A DNA stretch of 52,423 nt from positions 1 through 52,423 of the forward strand of contig JBBHKE010000795.1 in assembly GCA_037447655.1 (NCBI GenBank), in the 5' to 3' direction. This DNA is from Zygnema cylindricum (lineage: Eukaryota; Streptophyta; Zygnematophyceae; Zygnematales; Zygnemataceae). Below the pieces are notes generated by a model that worked only from the letters and a program-made list of their open reading frames with translations, ran no database searches and was not told where the DNA came from. Positions 1 to 11,044 of the stretch are shown piece by piece (within the stretch, counting starts at the first letter, position 1; every line of letters begins with the position of its first letter). A program made the position numbers and the translations under genes.

Positions 1-939
1 ATGACTCATGCGGGTGTGTCGGTTGTTTGTGGCATTCGTTCGGCGGGGTCGGTGGGATATGAAAGGACGGTTTGGCGTGGCTCGACGACTCATGCCGATG
101 TACTTCGTACAACCCAATGTAGAATGTCGTACTTGACCGTACTTTTAGGGCCGCATTTTTCTGGACTTCAAAAAGTACAGTACTGTTGCTTGGGTAAAAA
201 CCCTTATTTTTTGGCTTTTGCGGTTAATCGTAAATAGTTTGGTAGATGCCTCAGTTTGGACGTCATGTGTCTGGTTTGTAAGAATCTCCTCGCGATGGCT
301 AACGATAAGCGCTAACGACGAGAATAAAAGGTCGGAAGGACAAACGAGGGCTCGATGCAAGATTCCCGCGGCCCTATGTCTGAATCTTTAAGTTTTCGGC
401 CGTACGGCACCCGGAAGGGCTCGCGGAACCCGTCTTGGAGGCGTCCACGTCGCCCCTCAGATTTTTCGAGTAACGACTCCGCGCGCCGCGAGGCGCATTG
501 GTACCTCCTAACGGGAAACGAAACTGACAAAAGCAGCCGTTCCCCGCGCGGCAACGAGTCGAAACATTCTTATGCCCATTGATTAGTTTAAAAATTTATT
601 TAGTTTAAGTTTTACTTTTTCACTCGTTTAAACAGAACCGTTGATTGAACTTTGTTCATTATTTTTTCACTTTTGTTACTTTCCTCTTCACGCCTTTGCT
701 TTATGGTTGCCCTTTCTCTTTTCTCTCTAGGTGGTGCTACGTTCATAGTGATCCGTCATCTCAGTTATGTTGAGTGTCCTAATGCAAATGTAGCGCAATT
801 TATTTTGATTCTTTTATTATTTGTTTTGATTGGTTAGTTTATAGTATTATTGTACTACGTTTGCTTAGTTGATAGAGTCTATAGTAGTATTGTTATCGAA
901 GGCTCTTTGCCCGTATTCGATATGTACATAATTTTGAGT
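1..939. other. Unclassified sequence, no gene seen
   Basis: I see no coding region or recognisable element here. Positions about 330-560 are clearly richer in G and C than the flanks and keep an open frame on each strand, but the translations are arginine/serine-rich and match no family I know, so I treat them as chance. The rest is AT-rich. It could be the 5' flank or LTR of the gag fragment that follows, but no terminal repeat partner is in the window. Confidence 0.4.
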
Positions 940-1255
940 ATTTGATGATTGATACATCGCTTCGATATATCGAGAAGCTCAATATCGAGATAATTAGGCG
1001 ATACATCGACCGATATTGCGATATAGTGACGTTAGGTCAGATTTTTTTCAAAAGCTCCCCCATTGCGGCGCTCCCCCGGCGGGGGGGGGGTTCTTCCATA
1101 CGCTTTACCGTGATATTTATCGTACAATTTACAATAGTATATCTGTACGCCCCCCACTTCTTACCAAATATATCGCAATAATTTGTGTTGGTCCCGGAGC
1201 GATATATCGAGCCTTCTTGCAGTTTGATATGAGATATACCGAATATCAAATTAAC
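940..1255 (-). repeat. Degenerate TATCG-rich MITE relative
   Basis: The stretch is dense in TATCG/CGATA motifs. Near 1186-1212 it contains an inverted counterpart of the 'GGGACCAACAAATTC' box found in the two better preserved TATCG elements at 7075-7564 and 51156-52019. I therefore read it as a third, decayed copy in opposite orientation. Its ends are not defined, and a run of ten G lies inside it at 1081-1090. Confidence 0.35.
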
Positions 1256-1487
1256 ATGATTATTTTTACCGACTACACAACAGTAGTATTTAGGGACTTA
1301 GGCGTTTTGAGAGAGTATCAATCTTTTGTAAGGGGAAAAATTTCTGGTGAAATTTATTTGTCTTTTTTTGGAGTCTCCTCTTACTCTTGTCTTTTGCTTC
1401 CGCATTTTGCCTGTTTGTCTTTTTTGCAATCATTTATTGTATTAATCTTATAATAAGGATCACAGCATCTGTGCTCCCTAAGAGAAT

Positions 1488-3010
1488 GTGAAGGTGGCAA
1501 GTGTTGCTGCCATTGGGGGGGGGGGGGGGGGGGAGTCCTCCACTACTCCTTCTCCAATTGTGGCTCCTCAACCGGATCAACCGAATTTGTCGGATCTATC
1601 GTATTTGTCATCGGAAAAGAGTACCAAAGACTTCGGTTTCAAAGGGGAAGCTTTTGATGCGGCCTCTCCCTCTTGTCCACTTCCACAAAGAAAGGAAGAG
1701 AAGAAGATATGGGTGATTTTGACGGAAGACTAGCGTCAATAGTTGTTCGAAAGCTTCTTGTATCACGTAGATCAATGGATTTTTTTTGCTAATCAAAAAG
1801 GGAAGTTTAAGGTGGTCGAAGATCCGATCTTTCATCCCTTTGAGGGAGCCCCAGATGTAGGAGTGGAGAACGATGAGGAGAGAAGGGAGGCCCTTCGAAA
1901 GGTGAAACAAATTCTCGAAAATGATTCGGATCTCGATAAGGAATCCAATGAGGAGGTGTCGATCCTTTCAATGCCGACGAAAATCTTCCTCTTCAAGGGA
2001 TCCAACACGACTTTAGTGCATGGTCATTTTCTTATCGACATATTGTTCACGAATGTTGGAAAGCCCGTGAAGGGCAACTCGAAAAAAAAACTACAAAATA
2101 AAGGTCAATATGCTAACTCCGATTTTAATCAATTAAAAATAGAATCAAACAAATGTATCGATGATGCAATCAAAAGATAAAACATTATCGTTGAGCAACT
2201 CTCAAACAACGGAAAGTTATTATAGAGGAAGACAAGGTTATATAACCGATGAACTCTTTACCTGGTAATCTCACTTACCTCAAAGAAAATCTTTGGGCAC
2301 AAAATAATCCCGAGTTATGAATTTGTCATCAACTATCTCAAAACGACTGACAGAAGGCGCGACGGTCATTCAAAGGCTTCCACCTCTAGTGGATCTCTAA
2401 ATGTTGCCTCTCATGAATCCGCAGATTTACATCTTCTCCACGTAGGAAGAGGGGGGAGGGGAGGAGGAGGTGGAATGAGAGGAAAGGGAAGAGGCACTAA
2501 AAAGAGGGGAAATTTCTAGAGTTACACTCCTTTCTAAGATCAAACTAATCTCACGTGCTTCAAATGCAAAAAAATCGTACATATGTCCTCTTCTTGTCCC
2601 AATAAGAAGAAGCAATATCACTTTTGTGGGAAGTGGGGGCACATTACCCCTCAATATTACGCAAAATAATATGGAGATGGCGGTCGAGGCGGTCGATTCG
2701 GTGGACGGGGTGGTGGCCGCTTTGGTGGACGGGGTGGAAGTGGCGGCCATTTTGGCGGCTATGGCCATTTCTTGGGAGAAGTGGGAAACAACGAAGAAGC
2801 CGATGGTGCGAACAATTTTCAATCCTAAGCATTGCGATTGACTCTTTTTTTAGTAATTTGCAAAAGGACAAAGAGTGGATAATTGATTTTGGTGCGTCCC
2901 ATCATGTTTGTACGGACACAATTGTTTTTGACAAAATGCGCGTGCTAACGATCCCAAAAAGAATCACAGTTGCCAGTGGATCTAAATGGATCGAATCTCA
3001 AGAGATCTAA
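1488..3010 (+). pseudogene. Ty1/copia gag-protease remnant (family G)
   Basis: This is a broken gag plus the start of protease from a Ty1/copia retrotransposon unlike the other families in the window. One frame runs from an ATG at 1488 to about 2833 with stops near 1731, 2178 and later. It carries a zinc knuckle CX2CX4HX4C (CFKCKKIVHMSSSC, about 2556-2597), a second knuckle that has lost its first and last cysteines, and Gly/Arg-rich RGG-type repeats (about 2436-2500 and 2670-2760). After a frameshift near 2840 the protease begins with WIIDFGASHHVC, where the usual DSGA catalytic triplet is altered to DFGA, and it ends at a TAA at 3008-3010. The N-terminal 1743-2180 part is acidic and I do not recognise it on its own. 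The element cannot be functional. Confidence 0.7.
1515..1533 (+). repeat. Homopolymer run of 19 G
   Basis: Nineteen consecutive G residues close to the start of the decayed gag frame; in that frame they encode glycine. A shorter run of ten G is at 1081-1090. Runs of this length are prone to slippage and to sequencing error, so the frame on either side should not be trusted as joined. Confidence 0.8.
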
Positions 3011-4700
3011 AAAGTTATAGCAAAATATCTCACCTCATCTATTTATTTATTTGTAAGGACTACTAAACAAGTTTTCGTAATCGCTTTTAAAATAATTAAT
3101 ATATACCTCATAAATAATTATCATTATCGTTTTATCATTCATTTTAAGAACCGCTTTTTTACGTCAAAATTTGTATTTTGTAGGTATTTAAGATGTTGCC
3201 ATTGTGATCGATGTTGTTAACGACTATTGCAAAAACCACACATATGTGTTCGAAAGGTTCTCGACACTTGACATAACGCATTAAACTTTTGGTTGTTTAG
3301 CACTCTATACGCGTATTCACTTATGAGAACTCGTAACTTAGTTCTATAAAATTGAAGTAATTAATATAAAGCATGTTATTACAAAGTGTTGAAAACAATT
3401 ATGTCTTCCCAAAGTCATTTATCCACACTCAGCATAAAAAATTACAATTTTGGTTCTTATATTTGTAGTTGATTTCTCTAATTGTGCAAATTTGTAACGA
3501 AGTTAAACATAATGATTTATTACGTTCGGACAACCCATAAAACGATTTCAGGTAATTGCACCTATCTTTATACTTCGTGAAATTAAACAACCACCAATAC
3601 ATGCCATAAACGCCATTGTTGACTCTCAACCAGTCGCATTGTTTATTTGGCTTAGTAGGCCTAGTTGTGGCTTCCAAGTAATGACAACGCATACAAATTT
3701 TTCACCAATTATTGAAATATTTGTCCTTTTGGTATTGCATTAACCACCCATATATGTCGCAATCACCATTGTTGGCCCTCGACAAAACGCATTTGATTTG
3801 TGTTTTACAGTGCCTAAGTATAATACATGATTTAATAAACGTTCGTTGTTTATTTTTTTTTAATAAATCTTGCATAATTACCCATATGTGTAAAACAACA
3901 ATGCTACTAGTGAATAAAGAATATCACCTTTAGGCTTCGTAATGTATGCACTTACTTAGCCACACTTATACAAGCAAAATAATATGAGTAATATCTCGAA
4001 ATCATCTTTTAGTAACTTCTATAGTTTTCCCGTAATGTATACACAAATTTGTACAATTTTATATGTAACATGAGTTCCTACCTCTCAAAAAATCCCATTA
4101 CTATAACCTATTTCAACCGCACATTCCATTCATTGAAATACACACATTTCTATTGGACAACACTCACATAAGGATCAAATTTTAAGTAGAAGAAGCTTCG
4201 GTCCACATGACATTCAGCTTGGTCTCTTGTCCTCTTGGCTCAACCCTTCCTTTAAAGTTTTTTCTATTGCCCTCCACTCTTAAATTATTCTATCTCTTAA
4301 CTACTAAACTACTACTTAGTAAAAGATTTTAATGCAAAATGCCATTGCTCCAATTTGGTATTATTCGCCCAAGACCAGGATTTGTCAGAATTTCCCCAAA
4401 CTTTTCCAAAGAAAAAGATGCCTACTTTTCTTTTTGACTTCACCATTTATCCATCATGGCCCTAGACCAGCCAAGCCACAGTCAACGCTCCGTTGAACAG
4501 GCTTTTACCTGGGCCAATCATTGATCCGCTAGGACTCAGACTGACCAATGCAAAATTGTGCGAAATCTCTGACTAACTACGTAGCATTTCTAACCAATCA
4601 AATGCTACCTTTCACTAGGTAACATTTACGTGCAAAATTGCGCGCAAATTGAAACGCGAATTCAAACGTTCGCGCGTCACAAATTTCACACGCGAAACTA
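3011..4700. other. AT-rich unclassified sequence
   Basis: About 1.7 kb of AT-rich DNA without a supported gene or clear terminal repeats. Short open frames are present on both strands but show no family motif. Confidence 0.5.
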
Positions 4701-5084
4701 CCTACGTAACTTACAAAATTTGAATTATGAATTTTCGTACTACAAATCGTAAGAAACGAAACATCATGCGGACCAAACGACTATTACTACTTTATCGAAC
4801 GTACGCCAAAAATTCTGCTACTAATTTGACCCTTAACTCGCTATTACGAACACCCATTTGTTATTTTGATCTCGCGTTGTTGCCTAAATACACCAATCCC
4901 TATAACTTTTAAAATACAACTCCAAATCGTGCGATTCTTTCGCCGACGTCTACCAAATTTATAACTCTATATTTGTGACACTTAAATACCCATTTAGAAA
5001 CAAGTTTGATCCTTTATTACTGTTACAGTATACCAGTAAACCTTTCAAACATAATGCAACATATACTATCTTTAACCCTAAAAA
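4701..5084 (+). repeat. Direct duplication, left copy (384 bp)
   Basis: It is nearly the same as 5512-5897 in the same orientation, starting at CCTACGTAAC and ending at TTTAACCCTAAAAA. The two copies bracket a decamer array and a fragment of the TAA-flanked MITE. The 61-codon open frame inside each copy is conserved only because the DNA is, and has no known motif. Confidence 0.85.
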
Positions 5085-5108
5085 ACCCTAAAAAACCCTA
5101 AAAAACCC
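5074..5108 (+). repeat. Decamer repeat CCCTAAAAAA, about 3.5 units
   Basis: The end of the left duplicate copy (AACCCTAAAA) is repeated head to tail between it and the MITE fragment, while the right copy has the motif once. The unit resembles expanded plant telomere repeats, but so few units at an insertion junction look like local repair slippage. Confidence 0.75.
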
Positions 5109-5470
5109 TTGCAATTTTTTTTTCGTACATGCTCGTCTTTTTCGTACATGCACGTGATGGGCAGGGAGAAAAATAGCGAGTTCTCTCCCTTGTCCTTAAA
5201 TTTTACCACTCGTGTTACGCGTGCGTGGATTGTTTTTCATTAATTGTTTGGGTAGTATTTTCCCTAAAATCAGATGGCAAGGTGATTTTTGATGAAGTTT
5301 TTTGAGAGGCTGTAATCTCTTGCTCGGGGGTCGAAAAAAGGAAAACGCCAAAATTCGTTAACTTGACGAAAAACATGAAGTAAATTTAGAGTATCGACTT
5401 GACGTTTGGTGTACTTTTATATTATTGATTTTCTTGTACAGCTAAAGTTTTTCTTGTACTTTGTTTTTTT
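5104..5470 (+). mobile_element. Truncated copy of the TAA-flanked MITE
   Basis: Closely matches 9296-9650, the outer part of the right-hand MITE at 8764-9711, in the same orientation. Both terminal inverted repeats are missing, so it is a fragment. It sits exactly between the two 385-bp direct copies, which suggests it arrived as filler in a repaired break, not by transposition. Confidence 0.75.
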
Positions 5471-5511
5471 ACTCTAATTTTTTCATTACTCTAATTACGA
5501 TTCGCGGTGTA

Positions 5512-5897
5512 CCTACGTAACTTACAAACTTTGAATTATGACGTTTCATACTACAAATCGTATGAAACGAAACATCATGCGCACCAAACGACTATTAGTA
5601 CTTTATCGAACGTACGCCAAAAAATCCGCTACTAATTTGACCTTTAACCCGCTATTACGAACACCCATTTGTTATTTTGACCTCGCGTTGTCGCCTAAAT
5701 ACACCAATCGCTATAACTTTTAAAATACAACTCCAAATCGTGTGATTCTTTCGCCGACGTTTACCAAATTCATAACTCTATATTCGTGACACTTAAATAC
5801 CCATTTACAAACAAGTTTGATCCCTTATTATTGTTACAGTATACCAGTCGAAACCTTTCAAACATAATGCACCATATACTATCTTTAACCCTAAAAA
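5512..5897 (+). repeat. Direct duplication, right copy (386 bp)
   Basis: Partner of the copy at 4701. It differs by scattered substitutions and one or two small indels, so the duplication is not very recent. Downstream sequence to 6525 is unclassified and AT-rich. Confidence 0.85.
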
Positions 5898-6525
5898 TAG
5901 TAATAAGTAGTGTTTTACATTGGAGAATAATTTTTTGTGTGTGTACATTACTACAATACCACCATAAAATTATGGTAAACATACGTGATATTTTCCTCTT
6001 AGGAAAATTACCCATTTGCGTCCCTAATGGTGCATCGTAAAAGAGTTTTGTTTTAGATGATGCTATATGCTTCATTATTTACGCATGTCATTCACCCATT
6101 TTGTATAAACATACATTACCGTACACTTTTATTCTAAGGAATAACTATAGGAATGTTCTATACATTACAACTTAATATCGAGAAATCGTTTTTATATCAT
6201 ATGATTACAATAGTTTGAGTAAAGGTGTTCTTAGTTATGCAATTCTAGCTTAAACACCACGAATGTACCATTGTCGCCTTGAGCGTTACACGTAACTTTG
6301 GCAATCACAATATATAAGCTATTTACACACATGAACTCGATACTTCATTAACATAATGATTATTGTACCATTGTGCTATTGTGAGTGAATTATTTTACAA
6401 GTAATGAACATTACTAATTTAATCTAATTGAATGTTGATGGATTGTAACACAAAAAAGACAAAGTGCAGAAATAAGACGAAGCAAAAGATAATTCTACAC
6501 ACTAGAGAGAGCACTCCACGGATGC
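5898..6525. other. AT-rich unclassified sequence
   Basis: No coding motif and no obvious repeat partner elsewhere in the window. Confidence 0.5.
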
Positions 6526-6527
6526 TA

Positions 6528-6741
6528 CATTGTGTATCGTTATTAGTGTTTATAATATTTCCGCCACTTAAAGCGTCTTTTCTCCGAACACACTTGTCCG
6601 ATTATCAATTTGAAACTGCCAATGGAAAGGGGAGAATATTCGCTTTCAATCGCAACAGTCAGATCCATAATCCGACAAGTGTGTACGTAGAAAATATGTT
6701 TTAATGGCGAAAATTATTAACACTAATAGCGATACACGGTG
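6528..6741. mobile_element. TA-flanked MITE with long inverted repeats (214 bp)
   Basis: The arms (about 6528-6607 and 6664-6741) are inverted copies of each other, with outer ends reading CACCGTGTATCGCTATTAG and the imperfect CATTGTGTATCGTTATTAG. A TA dinucleotide stands at both borders (6526-6527, 6742-6743), as expected for Tc1/mariner-mobilised MITEs. There is no coding capacity. A weaker relative is at 22446-22631. The superfamily is inferred only from the TA duplication. Confidence 0.6.
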
Positions 6742-7072
6742 TACAGTAATTTATTCCATGGATAATTCTTCTTGCAAAAAGATTGACGCTCTCTATCCAC
6801 GCCTCACTCTATCACTTCAAACGTAACATTGCAAACCGTATATTTAATGCGCAAAATGTGCGTGCCAATTGAACGACGCCTAAAACGAAAGGACAAAGTA
6901 CAACTAGTATTGCTCAATACATTTGACAGATGCGTAAATGTAACGTCACATGGCCAACAAATTGAAAGGTAACTACGGCAAACCAAACTTAAACAAATAA
7001 AGCATAAAAAGAAACCAAACTAAAGCCTACTCATAAAAGCGTTTAGTCGAGCGTCGGCCGATTATATTTTTG
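6742..7072. other. Unclassified sequence
   Basis: About 330 bp in which I see no gene or repeat. Confidence 0.5.
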
Positions 7073-7074
7073 TA

Positions 7075-7564
7075 GTGTTGTATATCGGCAAGAAGTTTAT
7101 CCTGATAGCATCGATATCGATAGTTATCGGTTATCAAACGGTCAGGGGTCCCGATATATGACTCCGAGACCAACAAATTCTTTATTGGAGATAAGTAGAA
7201 AAATATAGTACATTATATAATAATACTTTAAAGTAAACTATATTATATTTTCACTGTATATAGCATGGTATGCCACTTGTAACAATCTTTTCCGTAATCT
7301 GTGTAACGGAATAACAACGGTTTAGTGCGACGGACTAAATTCCACAACTGTACGGTACGATCCGTATAATTATCGCCGATAGTTATCAGTACCGGTGATA
7401 TTGCTGATAAAAATCCGATAATTATCGGTTTTTTATCGCGATAATTATCGGTTTTATATCGGCGATAACACCTGTTTCGATACGTGGTGACGTTATATCG
7501 ATTATTGGCAAGCCAAGAAAATGTACATATCGATTATCGGCAAAACCTTGCCGATACACAACAC
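7075..7564. mobile_element. TATCG-rich MITE, TA-flanked (490 bp)
   Basis: It begins GTGTTGTATATCGGCAAG and ends CTTGCCGATACACAACAC, nearly perfect inverted termini, with TA on both sides (7073-7074 and 7565-7566). The interior is packed with TATCGG/CCGATA motifs and more internal inverted pairs. It has no open frame of note. A longer relative lies at 51156-52019. It abuts the end of the copia RNase H remnant on its right, so it inserted just beyond, or within, that element's 3' region. Confidence 0.7.
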
Positions 7565-7566
7565 TA

Positions 7567-7800
7567 TGATTTTTGAACTTAACAATGCCCCGCTCAAATG
7601 TGCGTCGGCACCAATCGTTACATCAACCCCAATTTTGGTATCCCCCTCTACATACAAAAATCTGATATCCTTCTCTGCAACCAAATCGCGAACAAAACGC
7701 CACGTTATCGGGATGTGTTTTGTCCTCTTGTTGAATACTGTATTCTTAACCGACGACAAAAAACTCATGTTGTCAATGCAAATATTCCACCAACCAAGAG
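7567..7800 (-). pseudogene. Ty1/copia RNase H, C-terminal part (family H)
   Basis: On the minus strand this encodes the C-terminal end of a copia RNase H. IDNMSFLSSVKN corresponds to the CDNxSAxxLxKN block, NKRTKHIPI to the HxRTKHI block, and RFVRDLVAEKDI plus YVEGDTK follow in the family order. The aspartate-bearing 'ADxxTK' end is degraded. The upstream part of the same gene continues at 9715-10080; the two are separated by the MITE pair at 7804-9711, which lands between the 'WIKEMLRGLGV' block and the 'IDN' block. Confidence 0.75.
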
Positions 7801-7803
7801 TAA

Positions 7804-8760
7804 AGGTATGTGCCCATGTATTAAAGTATCCACTTTTTCTTGTCGATTTCCCCCAAAACGCAGTTCTGTACGAGAAAAATTTTAGCCGCACAAAAAAATC
7901 AATTATTTGAAAGTACAAAAAAAAGACGAGTCAATACATTGAATGTACTTCATGTTTGTTGTCATGTGAACGCATTTTGGCGTTTTTCTTTTTTCGGCCT
8001 CCGGGCAAGAGAATCCACCTCGTCAAAAAATTTCATCAAAAATCGCCTCACGAGTGGATTTCAAAAAAGTACCACCCAAACAACGAAAGAAAAACAGTCC
8101 ACGCACGTGCCACACGAGTGGGAAAAATTTAGGCCGAGGGAGAGCACTCACTATTTTTTTTTGTGCCAGTCACGTGCATGTACGGAAAAGACGAGCATGT
8201 ACGAAAAAAAAATCTGTAGGGGTCTCGGACCTCCATTTTCATTCATGGGTCATTCGTATAATTTTGCGCCGTCGTCGCCTCTCCCTCTCCCTCTTACACT
8301 ATCGCTTTTGTCTCACAGTTTTTAGAATGAGGCACGACAATACTTGTAACAAATGAAAGATACTTGAAAAATAATTCTTTTTACTACCTTTATGTATATT
8401 TTTATGCCAAGTTGAGTGAAAAAAGTGGAAAAAACAAAATCGGATAGCTATGGCAGAAAGTTCTTGAATTTGTCACGTCGACGTTGTCACAATGTCACAA
8501 AACACGAAACATCTATAATTTCACGAAATTACAAAAATCTAGACGTCTACAACTGTTGCAGTTTTTGTTGGCGTCACCATTTGTCGAAAGTTTTGTAGTC
8601 GTCTTCATCTGTCACAAAGTTGTACCTACGTCTACAACCGTCATATGTCAAAGTTTCGATTTCATTTTCGCGCATTGGGACGCTCTTCAAAGTAGTACGG
8701 AGAATCTCACTCCAGTCCAAAATATTTTCTCAAAGTACCGATTAAATCGGGACATACCCT
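7804..8760 (-). mobile_element. TAA-flanked MITE, left copy of inverted pair (957 bp)
   Basis: It is the mirror image of 8764-9711 over its whole length with many mismatches. Ends read GGTATGTGCCCATG (left, 7805) and, on the opposite strand, GGGTATGTCCCG (right, 8760), so the copy has its own short inverted termini. TAA stands immediately outside both ends (7801-7803 and 8761-8763). A 3-bp TAA/TTA duplication is typical of PIF/Harbinger MITEs, which is how I classify it tentatively. It carries CT-rich tracts near 8280 and no coding sequence. Confidence 0.7.
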
Positions 8761-8763
8761 AAG

Positions 8764-9711
8764 GGTACGTCCCCATGTAAGCGATACTTTGAAAAAGTAT
8801 TTTGGACTGTAGTGAAGTGTTTCGTATTACTTTGAAAAGCCTCCATATATGCGAAAATGAAATTGGAACTTTGAAATGTACGCCGGTAAATAACTTTAAC
8901 AATTGACGACGATGAAACTTTAAATCGATGAGCTAACAAAAACAGCGACGGTTCTAGACGTCTAGATTTGTAATTAGACATGGCGATGTTTGGGTTTTGT
9001 GACACTGTGACGCGATGCTCACTTGTGACAACGTCGACGTCACAAAATTCAAGAGTTTTTAGCCATGACTATACGATTTTGTTATTCCGACTTTTCTCAA
9101 TCGACTTGCCATAAAAATATACATAAAGGTAGTCAAAAGAATTATTTTTTAAATATCTTTCATTTAAAACCAGTAATGTCGTGCCTCATTATAAAAAGTG
9201 AGAGATAAAAGCGATAGTGAGAGAGAGAGAGGGGAGAAGCGACGACGGCGCAAAATTCTGCAAAGGACCCATGAATGAAAGTGGAGGTCCGAAGACCCTT
9301 GCAAATTTTTTCCGTAAATGCGCGTCTTTTCTGTACATGCACGTGATGGGCAGGGAGAAAAATAGCGAGTTTTCTCCCTTGTCCTTAAATTTTACCACTC
9401 GTGTTGCGCGTGCGTGGACCGTTTTTCATTCGTTGTTTGGGCGGTATTTTCCCTAAAATAAGATCTCAAGGTGATTTTTGATGAAGTTTTTTGACAGGCT
9501 GTAATCTCTTGCCTAGGGGTCGAAAAAAGGAAAATGCCAAAATTCGTTAACTTGACAAAAAACATGAAGTAAATTCAAAGTATGGACTTGACGTTTGGTG
9601 TACTTTTAAATTATTGATTTTCTTGTACGGCTAAAGTTTTTCTTGTACGAAACTGCGTTTTGAGTGAAAACGACAGGATGAAGTTGATACTTTAATGCAT
9701 GGGGATGTACC
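8764..9711 (+). mobile_element. TAA-flanked MITE, right copy of inverted pair (948 bp)
   Basis: It begins GGGTACGTCCCCATG and ends CATGGGGATGTACC, flanked by TAA at 8761-8763 and 9712-9714. Together with the left copy it makes a 1.9-kb near-palindrome whose centre is the shared TAA. A fragment of the same family is at 5104-5470. A GA-rich tract lies near 9216-9236. Transcripts across the pair would form a very long hairpin. Confidence 0.7.
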
Positions 9712-9714
9712 TAA

Positions 9715-10080
9715 CACCCAATCCGCGAAGCATTTCCTTTATCCAAGTCGAAGCGTATGGCACGCCGCCACGTATTCAGCTTCCCCTGAATGAACGGCAA
9801 TTGTCGACCGAAGGCGCGGGCTCTTAGAAACCGCGGCTCCGCCAAAAACAAACCAAAAACCCAACGTTAACATCGTCGGACCAATCTACATCACAAAATC
9901 TAACACAATCCAAAGAGTCCAATGCGGATCAAAGTATCAATCTTAATTACTTCAACCGGATCAAAAATCCGATTTTGACTGTACAACAATAATTCCTATT
10001 AGCGTTAATTCGGCGCCCCCAAAATTTGACACTTGAACCTAAAATAGAAATAACATATCTAATTGTTTTTTTTACGTTAA
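9715..10080 (-). pseudogene. Ty1/copia RT-RNase H junction and RNase H N-terminal part (family H)
   Basis: Read on the minus strand, VKKTIRYV (the conserved 'AxKRxLRYxxGT' block that links RT to RNase H) is followed by FCDVDWSDDVN, the first RNase H aspartate block. Then come GGAAVSK, the HSGEAEYVAAC block bearing the catalytic glutamate, and WIKEMLRGLGV. At least three frameshifts and stops separate these pieces. The gene continues at 7567-7800 after the inserted MITE pair. The motif spellings differ from families A, E and F, so this is a separate copia lineage. Confidence 0.7.
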
Positions 10081-10832
10081 TATAGGTACTATGTAATATC
10101 GTTAATAGCTCTAATTTAGGGTGAAGTTCCTTTAGACGAAAAGTGAGGTTGTTTACAGAAAAAAAGTCCATAAATGCCCGTAACGCGGGCATGGTTCCTT
10201 TTGTGTTTGTTTATGCTTATACAGAGTTTTTGTACACTATATATTTGGGAACGACCACATGTGGGTTTTTTGATGAACTATACGAATGTAGAGTAGATGT
10301 GGGAATAACAACCCTAGGGTGTTTTGATTTACAACACCAATATAGACAATTTTAAACCGAAGAATGTCCCTGGTAAGATATAATTGAGTGCAAACATAAA
10401 TATTTTGAAGTTCATAATCGTATTTAGTATACTTCACAACAGGAATATCGTAATTGAGATTAAATGGGTTTATTGATGATTGAGCTTCACCTTTGTAATA
10501 ATTTTTAATGGTGTGTTGCTCTCGCATTTTCACTTGTTAACTAACTATAATTAACTAATCACACTCCGCTTATATATATGTGTAACTGCTAGAAATTAAA
10601 TGTCAAATTTTAGACTACATTTAATGTTGGTGTGTTTTGTTACACAATGTGCATTTGAAATCATAACCTTAACATATCATTTGTCTACTTGTGTTCACGA
10701 ATAATTGAACTGATGTACACTATGCATTAATAACCCTTTTGTAATCATTATTCTTGGTATACGTTCCGTTTTCATCATCAAGTATTGATTCTTCAATCAA
10801 CACCTTTACAATGGCGCGTGAAGTGACTCCCA
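10081..10832. other. Unclassified AT-rich sequence
   Basis: No coding motif or repeat partner seen. It may hold further decayed family H copia sequence but nothing is recognisable. Confidence 0.45.
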
Positions 10833-11044
10833 TGTTGAAAAAAGGTATTTTATATTCTATCTTTTTTGGTCTATGGCTATTCTATAGTTCTCATACTTGT
10901 TATAATCACTAAGAACTGGCACGCAGCCATGGATGAGTTTTACGCAGCCATGGCTGTCTCACAGGCAGATAAGACACAAACAGAAAAGAAGACCAACAGA
11001 AGACAAAGCCCCTGCAAAAGATAACATGTCAGCAGGAGGAATTG
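10833..11044 (+). mobile_element. Copia family F 5' LTR, first segment
   Basis: It starts TGTTGAAAAAAGG and follows the layout of the family C LTR, including the U3 box ACTTGTTATAATCACTAAG. It breaks off at 11044, where inverted family A-like DNA begins. The segment 10955-11044 is repeated at 12283-12374, where the LTR resumes. Confidence 0.7.

Noticed and set aside
1016-1453. 145-codon plus-strand frame
   Set aside because: Runs through a TATCG repeat, a G homopolymer and AT-rich DNA, is hydrophobic by composition and has no domain.
1450-1470. Conventional initiator-tRNA primer site before the family G gag (AAGGATCACAGC)
   Set aside because: It resembles TGGTATCAGAGC, but with a missing base and two changes, and no LTR end or second LTR can be shown.
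5074-5108. Interstitial telomere
   Set aside because: Only about 3.5 units of CCCTAAAAAA at a duplication junction; the flanking copy has the motif once, so slippage explains it.
8054-8356. Small frames inside the MITE pair (also 9189-9398)
   Set aside because: They appear as similar peptides only because the DNA is an inverted copy; TAA-flanked MITEs of this size are non-coding.
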